Origin: Fischerella sp. PCC 9431
Lineage (GTDB): Bacteria > Cyanobacteriota > Cyanobacteriia > Cyanobacteriales > Nostocaceae
NCBI RefSeq assembly: GCF_000447295.1
Contig: NZ_KE650771.1
Location: 1,476,730 to 1,540,729 of the forward strand
Length of the DNA: 64,000 nucleotides
Direction: 5' to 3'
The notes under the pieces were generated by a model that was not told the DNA's origin, searched no databases, and was given only the letters and a program-made list of their open reading frames with translations. The translations under genes were made by a program, and so were the position numbers. This document shows, piece after piece, positions 17,127 to 25,266 of the stretch. Within the stretch, counting starts at the first letter, position 1, and each line of letters begins with the position of its first letter.

Positions 17127-17771
17127 TTAAATGTTGATGATGTCATCATCATGAATGCTACCATCGGGCATTGTTGCTCCCCCTAAATATGCATCATCTA
17201 GATCAACACTACTGAGATCAATACCAAAAAGGTCAGCATACTTAAGGTCAGCACATTTCAGTTTAGCGCGACTCAAGTTAGCACCCCTAAGAATAGCACT
17301 CCTCAAATTTACACCACTGAGGTCAGCATTACTCAAATTGATACCACTTAAGTTGCAACCACCTAAGTTACAATCTGTCAAATTAGCACCGACCAAGTAT
17401 GTATCATAAAGGTTAGCACTGCTAAGGTCAGTTAAGCTTAAGTTGACATAGTTGAGATTAGTACTGCTGAGGTTAGTTTTTCTTAGGTCAGCATGACTAA
17501 GGTTGGCACTACTGAGGTCAGTTTGAGTCAGGTTCGCATCATTAAGGTTGGCACTGCTGATGTCAGCATCTATTAAGCAATTTGCTTCTAGTTCAGCACC
17601 ACTGAGATTAGCGTTAATTAACTTTGCTTCACGCAGGTCTACCCACCTTAAATCAGCTTTCTTCAGTTCGGCATCAGTCAAGTCTACTTTTCTCAGATTT
17701 GCTCTTAGTATTTGTGCGTTATTTAACTTTGCTGCCTTTAAGACTGCTCCGCTTAAGTTTGCCCATCTCAT
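17127..17771 (-). CDS. Pentapeptide-repeat protein, probably 5'-truncated
   Basis: At least 36 tandem A(D/N)LXX repeats (for example ADLRWVDLREAKLINANLSG) predict a right-handed quadrilateral beta helix. The first ATG in the frame is at 17771, but the same frame stays open back to 17897 and its 41 codons there also encode pentapeptide repeats (ATLRTAKLGEANLQAAKLAY) with no ATG, GTG or TTG start before a TAG at 17898-17900. A start has therefore been lost, and the gene abuts, head to head, another broken gene starting at 17894. Either translation restarts at 17771 or this is a pseudogene. Function of pentapeptide proteins is usually unknown. Confidence 0.65.
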   Translation of the reverse strand: MRWANLSGAVLKAAKLNNAQILRANLRKVDLTDAELKKADLRWVDLREAKLINANLSGAELEANCLIDADISSANLNDANLTQTDLSSANLSHADLRKTNLSSTNLNYVNLSLTDLSSANLYDTYLVGANLTDCNLGGCNLSGINLSNADLSGVNLRSAILRGANLSRAKLKCADLKYADLFGIDLSSVDLDDAYLGGATMPDGSIHDDDIINI

Positions 17772-17893
17772 CTCACTTTTTTGCAGGTAAGCTCCACTAA
17801 GGTCTGCATCAGTTAGTTCTGTATAGGCTAACTTAGCTGCTTGCAGATTTGCTTCACCAAGCTTTGCAGTTCTCAGAGTTGCTCTGTTGAGAT

Positions 17894-18748
17894 ATGCCTA
17901 GAGGCGCTGGTGTTGGAAATGCAGATACTCTCCAGCAGAGAGCGCGTTTTTTTGGATACAAACGCTCATATTTGGGGTACTGTCGTGTTTTTTTGGAAGA
18001 GGATGTAAAAGATGCTTTTATAAACTATGTAGAGCATGAAGAAAATATACGCCAACAGTTGAAAACATACAGAGGCAAGCCGCTATTCGAGTGGAAACGT
18101 GCATTTTTCCTGGACAATGCTCTTAAACCAACTAGAGGCGATGTATTAGACTTGCCATTGATGACGGGTGGATTTAGTAATGATTGGTATGTACCCAACT
18201 ATCCTCATGACTCAGATGAAGATGCTATCAATAAAAACCGAGAGGTTGTAGATACATTTTGGTCACAGTTAACAGCCTTGAATGAAAAGATTTTTGGAAA
18301 AATATCAGTTAACAAGCATTTATTTGCAACTGATATTCCCCTGAGAGATACTTTTGAACAACTGATTGTAAAGTTCCGTACAACCCATCCCAGCGATTCG
18401 CAGCGATTTACTGGACTGATGCTACAGGTGCAGCATTACTTGGAACAAAATCCAGATGAACTCTGTGATATCTACCTCATGGACAAGGGTAGACACCGCC
18501 CAAGAACTATAACTAAAAGCATAGGTAGATTGAACTTGTTTCAAGGGAGAAATTCTAAAGATCCAGATAAATACCCAGGTGACAGACAAATTGTGGTGAA
18601 AGACAAGTTAACAATTCAAATCCACAAACTTAATCTTCAAGTAGAAGCGGAGGAACGAGATATTCCCAATGTGTCTGTCATTGCTATATGGATTCCTCAA
18701 AAAATGGAGCATGATTGGGTTAGCCAAAATCAAGGCGGTGTAGTGTAA
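17894..18748 (+). pseudogene. Z1-domain endonuclease, C-terminal remnant
   Basis: A 284-codon frame whose very first residues, MPRGAGVGNADTLQQRARFF, followed by GYKRSYLGYCRVFLEEDVKD, match the conserved inner segment of Z1-domain proteins, which are large (about 900 residue) helicase-linked putative endonucleases found in restriction and defence loci. The C-terminal part (IYLMDKGRHRPRTITKSIGR, ISVIAIWIP-like end) continues as in the family. The upstream helicase part is absent, and an in-frame TGA lies two codons before the ATG. Only about a third of the expected protein remains, so it is a relic even though the frame is open. Assignment by eye. Confidence 0.65.
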
Positions 18749-18781
18749 AAGTACCTGTTACGCCAGAACTCAAAGTTTGTA

Positions 18782-18811
18782 GCCTGGTTTGTATTACCGG
18801 GCTTTTTATTT
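18782..18811 (+). terminator. Intrinsic terminator after the Z1 remnant
   Basis: GCCTGG and CCGGGC form the stem across a nine-base loop, followed by TTTTTATTT, about 35 bp past the stop. Its survival suggests this is the original 3' end of the Z1 gene. Confidence 0.7.
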
Positions 18812-18922
18812 CCAAATTATGCTAATACGTTACCCTACTCTGGTGGCTCTTGCGTCGATCTGAGTGACTCAAACTCTCGAATTGGTAATATTTCCTGTAA
18901 CTCAAGCTTGAACAGAATTGTA

Positions 18923-18953
18923 AACCCAGTCACTTTTAGGAAACTGGGTTTTG
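18923..18953 (+). terminator. Second hairpin downstream of the Z1 remnant
   Basis: AACCCAGT pairs with ACTGGGTT and is followed by TTG. The stretch 18749-19157 contains no gene; it holds this hairpin, the terminator above and the two minus-strand terminators below. Confidence 0.45.
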
Positions 18954-19055
18954 ATTAAAAGTAGCTACAATTTTTTATTAAAAAATGTTAAATTAAAAAT
19001 TGTGGGATTAAAAATAGTAAACTAAATCTATTCAACCAAACAAAAGAAGTTGCTG

Positions 19056-19087
19056 TAAAAAACAACGACTGGAAGTGAATCCAGTCG
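19056..19087 (-). terminator. Terminator 2 after the DUF1257 gene
   Basis: On the minus strand CGACTGGATT pairs with CTTCCAGTCG, followed by TTGTTTTTT. It is the second of two tandem terminators behind the DUF1257 gene. Confidence 0.75.
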
Positions 19088-19090
19088 GTA

Positions 19091-19128
19091 AAAAAAGCGG
19101 GCTAACCGCTATTAACATGGTTAACCCG
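19091..19128 (-). terminator. Terminator 1 after the DUF1257 gene
   Basis: On the minus strand CGGGTTAACC pairs with GGTTAGCCCG and is followed by TTTTTT. It sits about 30 bp past the DUF1257 stop. Two strong terminators in a row imply tight insulation of a highly expressed gene. Confidence 0.75.
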
Positions 19129-19157
19129 TGCAGCTTTGGGAACGCGCAGAGAAATTA

Positions 19158-19508
19158 CTATTGCAATACCAACTTAACGTTGGCATTTTGCAAACCGCGT
19201 TGTTTTACTTCTGTCAAGGTCTTGTTAACAGCATACTTTTGGTTGATGGAGTTAATCAGTTCGGTCTGATTATGCTTCTTAGCAACACCCCACAGGTCTG
19301 CGATTAGATCAAAAGAACCATCGCTGTTGCGAGACCAACCGAGGTCATATTCGCCTTCTAATACTGCTACGATGTCAGCACGAACACGCTGACCATTGTA
19401 ACCGCGAACATCAGCTTCGGTTTTTACGCTAATACCGAGGTCGCGCAGGGATTGCTTGAGGATTTCAGCTTCGGTAATTTTGGTACGCAGAGTGCTAAAA
19501 TGAGACAT
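19158..19508 (-). CDS. ycf35: DUF1257 (Ycf35-like) protein
   Basis: A 116-residue protein of the DUF1257 family, with a plastid homologue Ycf35. It is recognised by MSHFSTLRTKITEAEILKQS, LRDLG, ADVRGYNGQRVRADIVAVLE, YDLGWSRNSDGSFDLIADLW and INSINQKYAV. Function is not established. A longer frame would begin at a TTG five codons earlier, but GGAGG directly precedes ATG 19508 at good spacing, so ATG 19508 is the start. It lies next to the Ycf46-like ATPase on the same strand, a pairing that suggests a shared process. Two tandem terminators follow. Confidence 0.85.
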   Translation of the reverse strand: MSHFSTLRTKITEAEILKQSLRDLGISVKTEADVRGYNGQRVRADIVAVLEGEYDLGWSRNSDGSFDLIADLWGVAKKHNQTELINSINQKYAVNKTLTEVKQRGLQNANVKLVLQ

Positions 19509-19569
19509 TTGGGTTTCCTCCAAAGAGAGTAGAGAGAAAGGACAACAGTTTAGTTTGTTTGAGAGTAAG

Positions 19570-19650
19570 CCGCGTTTAGCAGAACGCGGTTTTTTATTAA
19601 CAGCTAGCTTGAATGCTAGCTCTTTCCCCCTGCGTTCACAGGGGAAAGCT
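19570..19650. terminator. Paired hairpins between ycf46-like and DUF1257 genes
   Basis: Two stems are visible: CCGCGTTTAGCAGAACGCGG followed by TTTTTTATT on the plus strand, and CTTTCCCCCTG / CAGGGGAAAG followed by CTTTT. A palindrome GCTAGCTTGAATGCTAGC lies between. The plus-strand T-runs face away from the local genes, so they may be anti-antisense terminators or 3' stabilisers. Confidence 0.5.
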
Positions 19651-19651
19651 T

Positions 19652-21163
19652 TTAGAATTCCATTCGCTGATATTCAGCAATGGAAGCTGCTGCGGGTCTA
19701 GCACGCTGTCTAGCCCAATCTCTGAGGGCTGTAACTTGTTCTTGCATCGTTCGAGACAACGGCAATGTCGCTTTGAGCGCAGCAATAATATCTAGTTGGG
19801 TGAACTCCCGATCTTGGGCGAAAGCTTCGTACATCGCCGCTACGATCGCCTGTTCAATTTCTGCTCCAGAAAAACCATCTGACATTTTAGACAACTGTTC
19901 TAAGTCAAACCTAGAGATGTCTTTCCGGCGCTTATGTAAGTGGATCTTAAATATATCTTGTCTTTCTTCTGGTGTGGGCAGATCCACAAAGAAAATTTCA
20001 TCAAAACGACCTTTCCTTAAAAATTCCCCTGGCAATCTTTCGACTCGGTTTGCAGTCGCCATGACAAATACTGGGGATTTTTTCTCTTGCATCCAGGTGA
20101 GGAAAGATCCAAATATCCTGCTTGAAGTACCGCCATCAGAATCAGAAGACCCAGTACTACCAGCAAAGGATTTATCTAATTCATCGATAAATAATATTGC
20201 AGGGGAGATAGATTCGGCAGTTTTGAGGGCGTTACGTAAATTGGCTTCCGAACGTCCTACCATTGACCCATCATAAACTCGACCCATATCTAACCGCAAC
20301 AGTGGCAAGCCCCAAAGACGAGATGTGGTTTTAGCAATCAATGACTTACCACAACCAGGAACACCGAGAATTAACATCCCTTTCGGTTGAGGTAGACCGT
20401 ACTCGCGCGCCCTTTCAGTAAAAGCGTTTGAGCGCTGTTTTAACCACTTTTTCAACTCTTCTAAGCCACCGACCGCGTCAATGGTTGCATCTTCTTCTAT
20501 GTACTCTAGTATACCATTGCGCCGGATTAATTGTTTTTTCTCCGATAAAACTATATCAACTTCTTCTTCTGTTAAGCGTCCAGTTGTAACCTGAGCTTTA
20601 CGATATACTTTTTCAGCTTCGTCTTTTGTTAATCCTAAAGCAGCTCTGAGAAGCTTTTCCCGTGCTTCCGTTTGTAACCGTCGCCCACGATTGTTATCTA
20701 TGTGATGAGTTAATACTTTATTCAACTCACCCATATCTGGAAGTGCAAAGTCTAAAACAACAACTTCTTTTTCCAGTTCAATGGGTACCTGCTGCATTGG
20801 TGACATCAAAATGATGTTCTTCTGCGTGCCTTTAAAGCTGGCGATCGCATCTCGTAAAGACCTTGTTGTCGCAGGCGCATCTATAAAAGGATGTAAATCT
20901 TTAAGAATAAATATACCTGGTTCTCTTTGCCGGATAATCCAATCAATCGCCGCTTCTGGGGAAACAGTATTATGCTGACCTACATTCCGGGGTTGACCAT
21001 ACTCCACGATGCCGTGAGTTACTGTCCAAACGTACACTCGCCGTTGTGGTTTTGACGATTGAGCGATTGTAAAGATTGCCTGCTCAGCCCGCTCTTCCTC
21101 GGAGGTCACAAGGTAGATTAAAGGGTATTGAGCTTGAATGAGGATATTGAGCTCTTCTTTCAT
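19652..21163 (-). CDS. ycf46: Ycf46-like AAA ATPase
   Basis: A 503-residue AAA+ protein of the Ycf46 group. The N-terminal domain starts MKEELNILIQAQYPLIYLVT and has EERAEQAIF and GIFILKDLHPFID, a degenerate ATPase-like half. The true AAA module has LEELKKWLKQR, Walker A GMLILGVPGCGKSLIAK around residues 255-272, Walker B AILFIDELDKSFAG, and the second region FVMATANRVERLPGEFLRKG with arginine fingers. In cyanobacteria Ycf46-like proteins have been linked to photosynthetic regulation and CO2 use; the partner is unknown. The gene is 110 bp downstream of the RHH/zinc-ribbon gene on the same strand. Confidence 0.88.
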   Translation of the reverse strand: MKEELNILIQAQYPLIYLVTSEEERAEQAIFTIAQSSKPQRRVYVWTVTHGIVEYGQPRNVGQHNTVSPEAAIDWIIRQREPGIFILKDLHPFIDAPATTRSLRDAIASFKGTQKNIILMSPMQQVPIELEKEVVVLDFALPDMGELNKVLTHHIDNNRGRRLQTEAREKLLRAALGLTKDEAEKVYRKAQVTTGRLTEEEVDIVLSEKKQLIRRNGILEYIEEDATIDAVGGLEELKKWLKQRSNAFTERAREYGLPQPKGMLILGVPGCGKSLIAKTTSRLWGLPLLRLDMGRVYDGSMVGRSEANLRNALKTAESISPAILFIDELDKSFAGSTGSSDSDGGTSSRIFGSFLTWMQEKKSPVFVMATANRVERLPGEFLRKGRFDEIFFVDLPTPEERQDIFKIHLHKRRKDISRFDLEQLSKMSDGFSGAEIEQAIVAAMYEAFAQDREFTQLDIIAALKATLPLSRTMQEQVTALRDWARQRARPAAASIAEYQRMEF

Positions 21164-21273
21164 ACATCGACCTACTTGAGACCTTTTACAGAAACCCTAG
21201 ACATCGCAGTTGGCAAAGATGGCAGAATTGTCATAATTCATAATTCATTATGTATTTGCAATTCTGAAGATAT

Positions 21274-21615
21274 TTAGCAAGGAACTAACTCTTCCTCACC
21301 TTTAGGATGGGCTTGTTCTTCCACCTCTTCCACTGACAGATGCTCTTGACAAATTACTCCTGGTTGTTTGCCCATAGCAACCAATTCGCCATCCCGTACA
21401 ACCAAGGAGCTTTCACAATTAGGACAAGTGTAAACTCTGTGAGTTTTTCCGTAGATAGCTACTTCTTCAACTAACTCCGAATTTGCCAGGTAGAAAACGA
21501 GGGCGCGTTCGGCAAGATCCGACATCGGTGCTGAATCAATAGCTGAACGTATTTTCAGTTTTCTGTGTAATTCTGGCGATAAGTATAAAGTGACCTTTTG
21601 CTTATTAGCTTGCAT
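21274..21615 (-). CDS. Ribbon-helix-helix / zinc-ribbon-like protein
   Basis: A 113-residue protein. The start KQKVTLYLSPELHRKLKIRS, with a helix containing MSDLAERALVFYL, is a ribbon-helix-helix-type DNA-binding pattern. It is followed by YTCPNCESSLVV, half of a zinc ribbon, and a CQEH later in the protein that may complete it. The tail is acidic. It lies upstream of the ycf46-like gene in the same direction and could regulate it; a DNA-binding role is inferred. Not assigned to a named family. Confidence 0.6.
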   Translation of the reverse strand: MQANKQKVTLYLSPELHRKLKIRSAIDSAPMSDLAERALVFYLANSELVEEVAIYGKTHRVYTCPNCESSLVVRDGELVAMGKQPGVICQEHLSVEEVEEQAHPKGEEELVPC

Positions 21616-21888
21616 AACTCTGTTAACGGTCTTACCCGGGTATGTATCTTACGATATCTACTCCTGTTTGCCTTGTCAAGACAGCAAGACGCTTTAACGT
21701 CAATATCGTAATGTTTGTTTACAAAAAAACGAACATAAGGCTTTGCACTATCACAACAGGTAGTGGTACAAAAACAACACTATCTCAAGAATATTTAGTG
21801 AAATACCGATAAGTTCTCTTTGATGGCTATATTGATGAAAACTTTGACCAATAATGCTTCGAGTCTTTTACCCCCTGCTTTCCACTTC

Positions 21889-22374
21889 ATGAGGAATTTA
21901 AGACATATTATTTACGCGATCGCTTTGTCTGTAATTCTAGGAGGCTGTACAACAACTACTGCTTTTAACATCTCTAATCAAACTTGGAAAATCTATAGTA
22001 ATACCCGGTATGGCTTTGAATTTCCCTATCCCAGCACCTGGAAATCTGTGCCATCAGACAACGGCGACGGTATTGTCTTTATTTCCCCAAGAAATAACAC
22101 TGTAGAGATTCGTAGTTGGGCAGGAATGCAACTACCAGAAGGCATAACCTCAGAAAAAAACCCAAAAACATTGATAAATTCCAACTTTACTACAGCCCAA
22201 GGAGTATCTGGAGTACTGACGGTAGAAGTCGGACAACAAGAAGGCGTTATGACGCTGAAATTAGCTCAAGGAAAAGTGAAATACTATTGGCAAGGAAAAG
22301 CACCCAGTCCAGAATTTGATAATTATTACCGCTTTTTTGATTACATAGCTAGTAGCTATAAAATTGGTCAATAG
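21889..22374 (+). CDS. Putative lipoprotein with PsbP-like domain pattern
   Basis: A 161-residue protein from ATG 21889. The N-terminus MRNLRHIIYAIALSVILGGC is a lipoprotein signal with lipobox LGGC. The mature part contains YSNTRYGFEFPYPSTWKSVP, IVFISPRNNTVEIRSWAG, and a C-terminal YYRFFDYIASSYKIG, the layout of PsbP-like/DUF1795-like secreted proteins. Earlier in-frame ATGs at 21820, 21823 and 21835 would add residues ahead of the signal sequence, so the signal peptide decides this start. Role unknown; anchored on the periplasmic or lumenal face if processed. Confidence 0.6.
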   Translation: MRNLRHIIYAIALSVILGGCTTTTAFNISNQTWKIYSNTRYGFEFPYPSTWKSVPSDNGDGIVFISPRNNTVEIRSWAGMQLPEGITSEKNPKTLINSNFTTAQGVSGVLTVEVGQQEGVMTLKLAQGKVKYYWQGKAPSPEFDNYYRFFDYIASSYKIGQ

Positions 22375-22516
22375 TCAATGGTCAATAGTCAATGGTCAAT
22401 AGTCTTAGTGGTTAGTAATCGTTAATGTTGTTAATCATGCTCAATCCGTCCCATCTAAAACACATCTGACTCCCTCTTCCTAAATTTTTAATTTTTAATT
22501 TTTAATTTTTAATTGT
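22374..22516. repeat. Short tandem repeats (GTCAATG, TTTTAAT)
   Basis: The heptamers GTCAATA/GTCAATG recur from 22374 to about 22405, and TTTTTAA units recur from about 22484 to 22516. These are non-coding STRR tracts between the lipoprotein gene and sqdB. Confidence 0.7.
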
Positions 22517-22588
22517 TTACTACCCAATCCCCAATCTTCATGGCCTAGAGGTGACACAAACCTGGTAGATTTAGCTATCAGCGAGTAA

Positions 22589-23755
<1,167 letters not shown>

Positions 23756-23791
23756 CAAAGCATGAATATGCGATCGCTAGACAGTTATCAG

Positions 23792-23827
23792 TTATCAGTT
23801 AGTAGCTGTTAACTGATAATTGGTTTT
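23792..23827 (+). terminator. Hairpin after sqdB
   Basis: TTATCAGTTA pairs with TAACTGATAA about 40 bp past the sqdB stop, followed by TTGGTTTTT. It also resembles a dispersed TTATCAG-type repeat, so its terminator role is uncertain. Confidence 0.45.
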
Positions 23828-23941
23828 TGGCTATGTGGAATTGATTGTAGCGCATGAGACAGTATACGCTGTGAGTAATGCTGGAAGTTGTCCAGAAGCT
23901 TGAGATTATCTGAACACCCTGCCTGTAGTGAATGATATTTT

Positions 23942-25075
23942 ATGAGGATTGCTCTATTTACCGAAACCTTTCTGCCCAAGGTTGACGGCATTGTCACACG
24001 CCTACGTCATACTGTTGAACATTTACAACGCAGTGGTGACGAAGTACTAGTGGTTTGTCCAGAAGGTGGTATTACAGAATACAAAGGCGCACAAGTATAT
24101 GGTATCTCTGGTTTTCCGCTACCACTGTATCCAGAGTTAAAAATGGCACTGCCTCGCCCAGCAATTGGTCACATATTGGAACAGTTTCAGCCAGATATTA
24201 TTCATGTGGTCAATCCAGCAGTTTTAGGACTAGCTGGTATATTTTATAGCAAGATGCTCAATATCCCTTTGGTGGCTTCTTATCATACCCACTTGCCTCA
24301 ATATCTCCAGCATTATGGTTTAGGAATGTTGGAAGGCTTCCTATGGGAATTACTGAAAGCAGGTCACAACCAAGCAGCTTTAAATCTATGTACCTCTACA
24401 GCAATGATGGAGGAACTAACAACTCACGGCATTGAAAGAGTCAACTTGTGGCAACGGGGAGTAGACACAGAAACATTTCATCCTAGTTTGAATAGTGAGG
24501 AAATGCGATCGCGTCTATCGCAAAATCATCCAAATAGCCCTTTGTTATTATACGTTGGACGTCTTTCTGCGGAAAAAGAAATTGAGCGGATCAAACCCAT
24601 ACTAGAAGCTATCCCTGAAGCCAGACTAGCATTAGTGGGAGACGGTCCCCATCGCCAAGCCTTAGAAAAACATTTTGCTAATACAAACACCCACTTTGTC
24701 GGATATTTAGTTGGTAAAGAATTAGCATCAGCCTTTGCTAGTGCCGATGCTTTTATCTTTCCTTCCCGCACAGAAACATTAGGTCTAGTACTCCTAGAAG
24801 CAATGGCGGCTGGATGTCCGGTAGTTGCAGCCCGTTCTGGTGGCATTCCCGACATCGTGACCGATAGTGTCAATGGATACCTATTTGCTCCAAATACAGG
24901 TGACGAAGGTGCGATCGCAGCTACAATTCGCTTGTTAGAAATGAAACAAGAACGAGAATCGATTCGTCAAAATGCCCGTAGAGAAGCAGAACGCTGGGGA
25001 TGGGCTGCTGCAACTCGTCAGTTGCAAGATTACTATCAAAAAGTAATTTATTCAGAATTACCGAAAGCAGCGTAA
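23942..25075 (+). CDS. sqdX: Sulfoquinovosyltransferase (SqdX)
   Basis: A 377-residue GT4-family glycosyltransferase that moves sulfoquinovose onto diacylglycerol to form SQDG. MRIALFTETFLPKVDGIVTR opens the acceptor domain. The donor domain has NSPLLLYVGRLSAEKEIERI, ARLALVGDGPHRQALEKH and the E-x7-E loop in FIFPSRTETLGLVLLEAMAA GCPVV. It directly follows sqdB, making a two-gene sulfolipid cluster. Length and start are usual for the family. Confidence 0.93.
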   Translation: MRIALFTETFLPKVDGIVTRLRHTVEHLQRSGDEVLVVCPEGGITEYKGAQVYGISGFPLPLYPELKMALPRPAIGHILEQFQPDIIHVVNPAVLGLAGIFYSKMLNIPLVASYHTHLPQYLQHYGLGMLEGFLWELLKAGHNQAALNLCTSTAMMEELTTHGIERVNLWQRGVDTETFHPSLNSEEMRSRLSQNHPNSPLLLYVGRLSAEKEIERIKPILEAIPEARLALVGDGPHRQALEKHFANTNTHFVGYLVGKELASAFASADAFIFPSRTETLGLVLLEAMAAGCPVVAARSGGIPDIVTDSVNGYLFAPNTGDEGAIAATIRLLEMKQERESIRQNARREAERWGWAAATRQLQDYYQKVIYSELPKAA

Positions 25076-25079
25076 TTTT

Positions 25080-25256
25080 AGGGATCGGGGATTGGGGATT
25101 GGGGATCGGGGATCGGGCATGGGACATTGGGCATGGGGCATTGGAAAGAGACTTATTAAATAATTCTCCCTACACCAGACACGCCAGACACATTCCCTTC
25201 TCCTGTCTCCCCGATCCCCGATTCCCAATACCCGATCCCCGATCCCCAATCCCCTA
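25080..25256. repeat. GGGGATC/GGGGATT short tandem repeats
   Basis: Blocks of GGGGATC, GGGGATT and GGGCATG heptamers at 25083-25145, then their complements CCCCGATCC and CCCAATCC at 25206-25255. The two blocks are of opposite sense, so the transcript could fold into a long hairpin. It fills the sqdX to cyclase gap. Confidence 0.8.
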
Positions 25257-25266
25257 AAATAAAATC

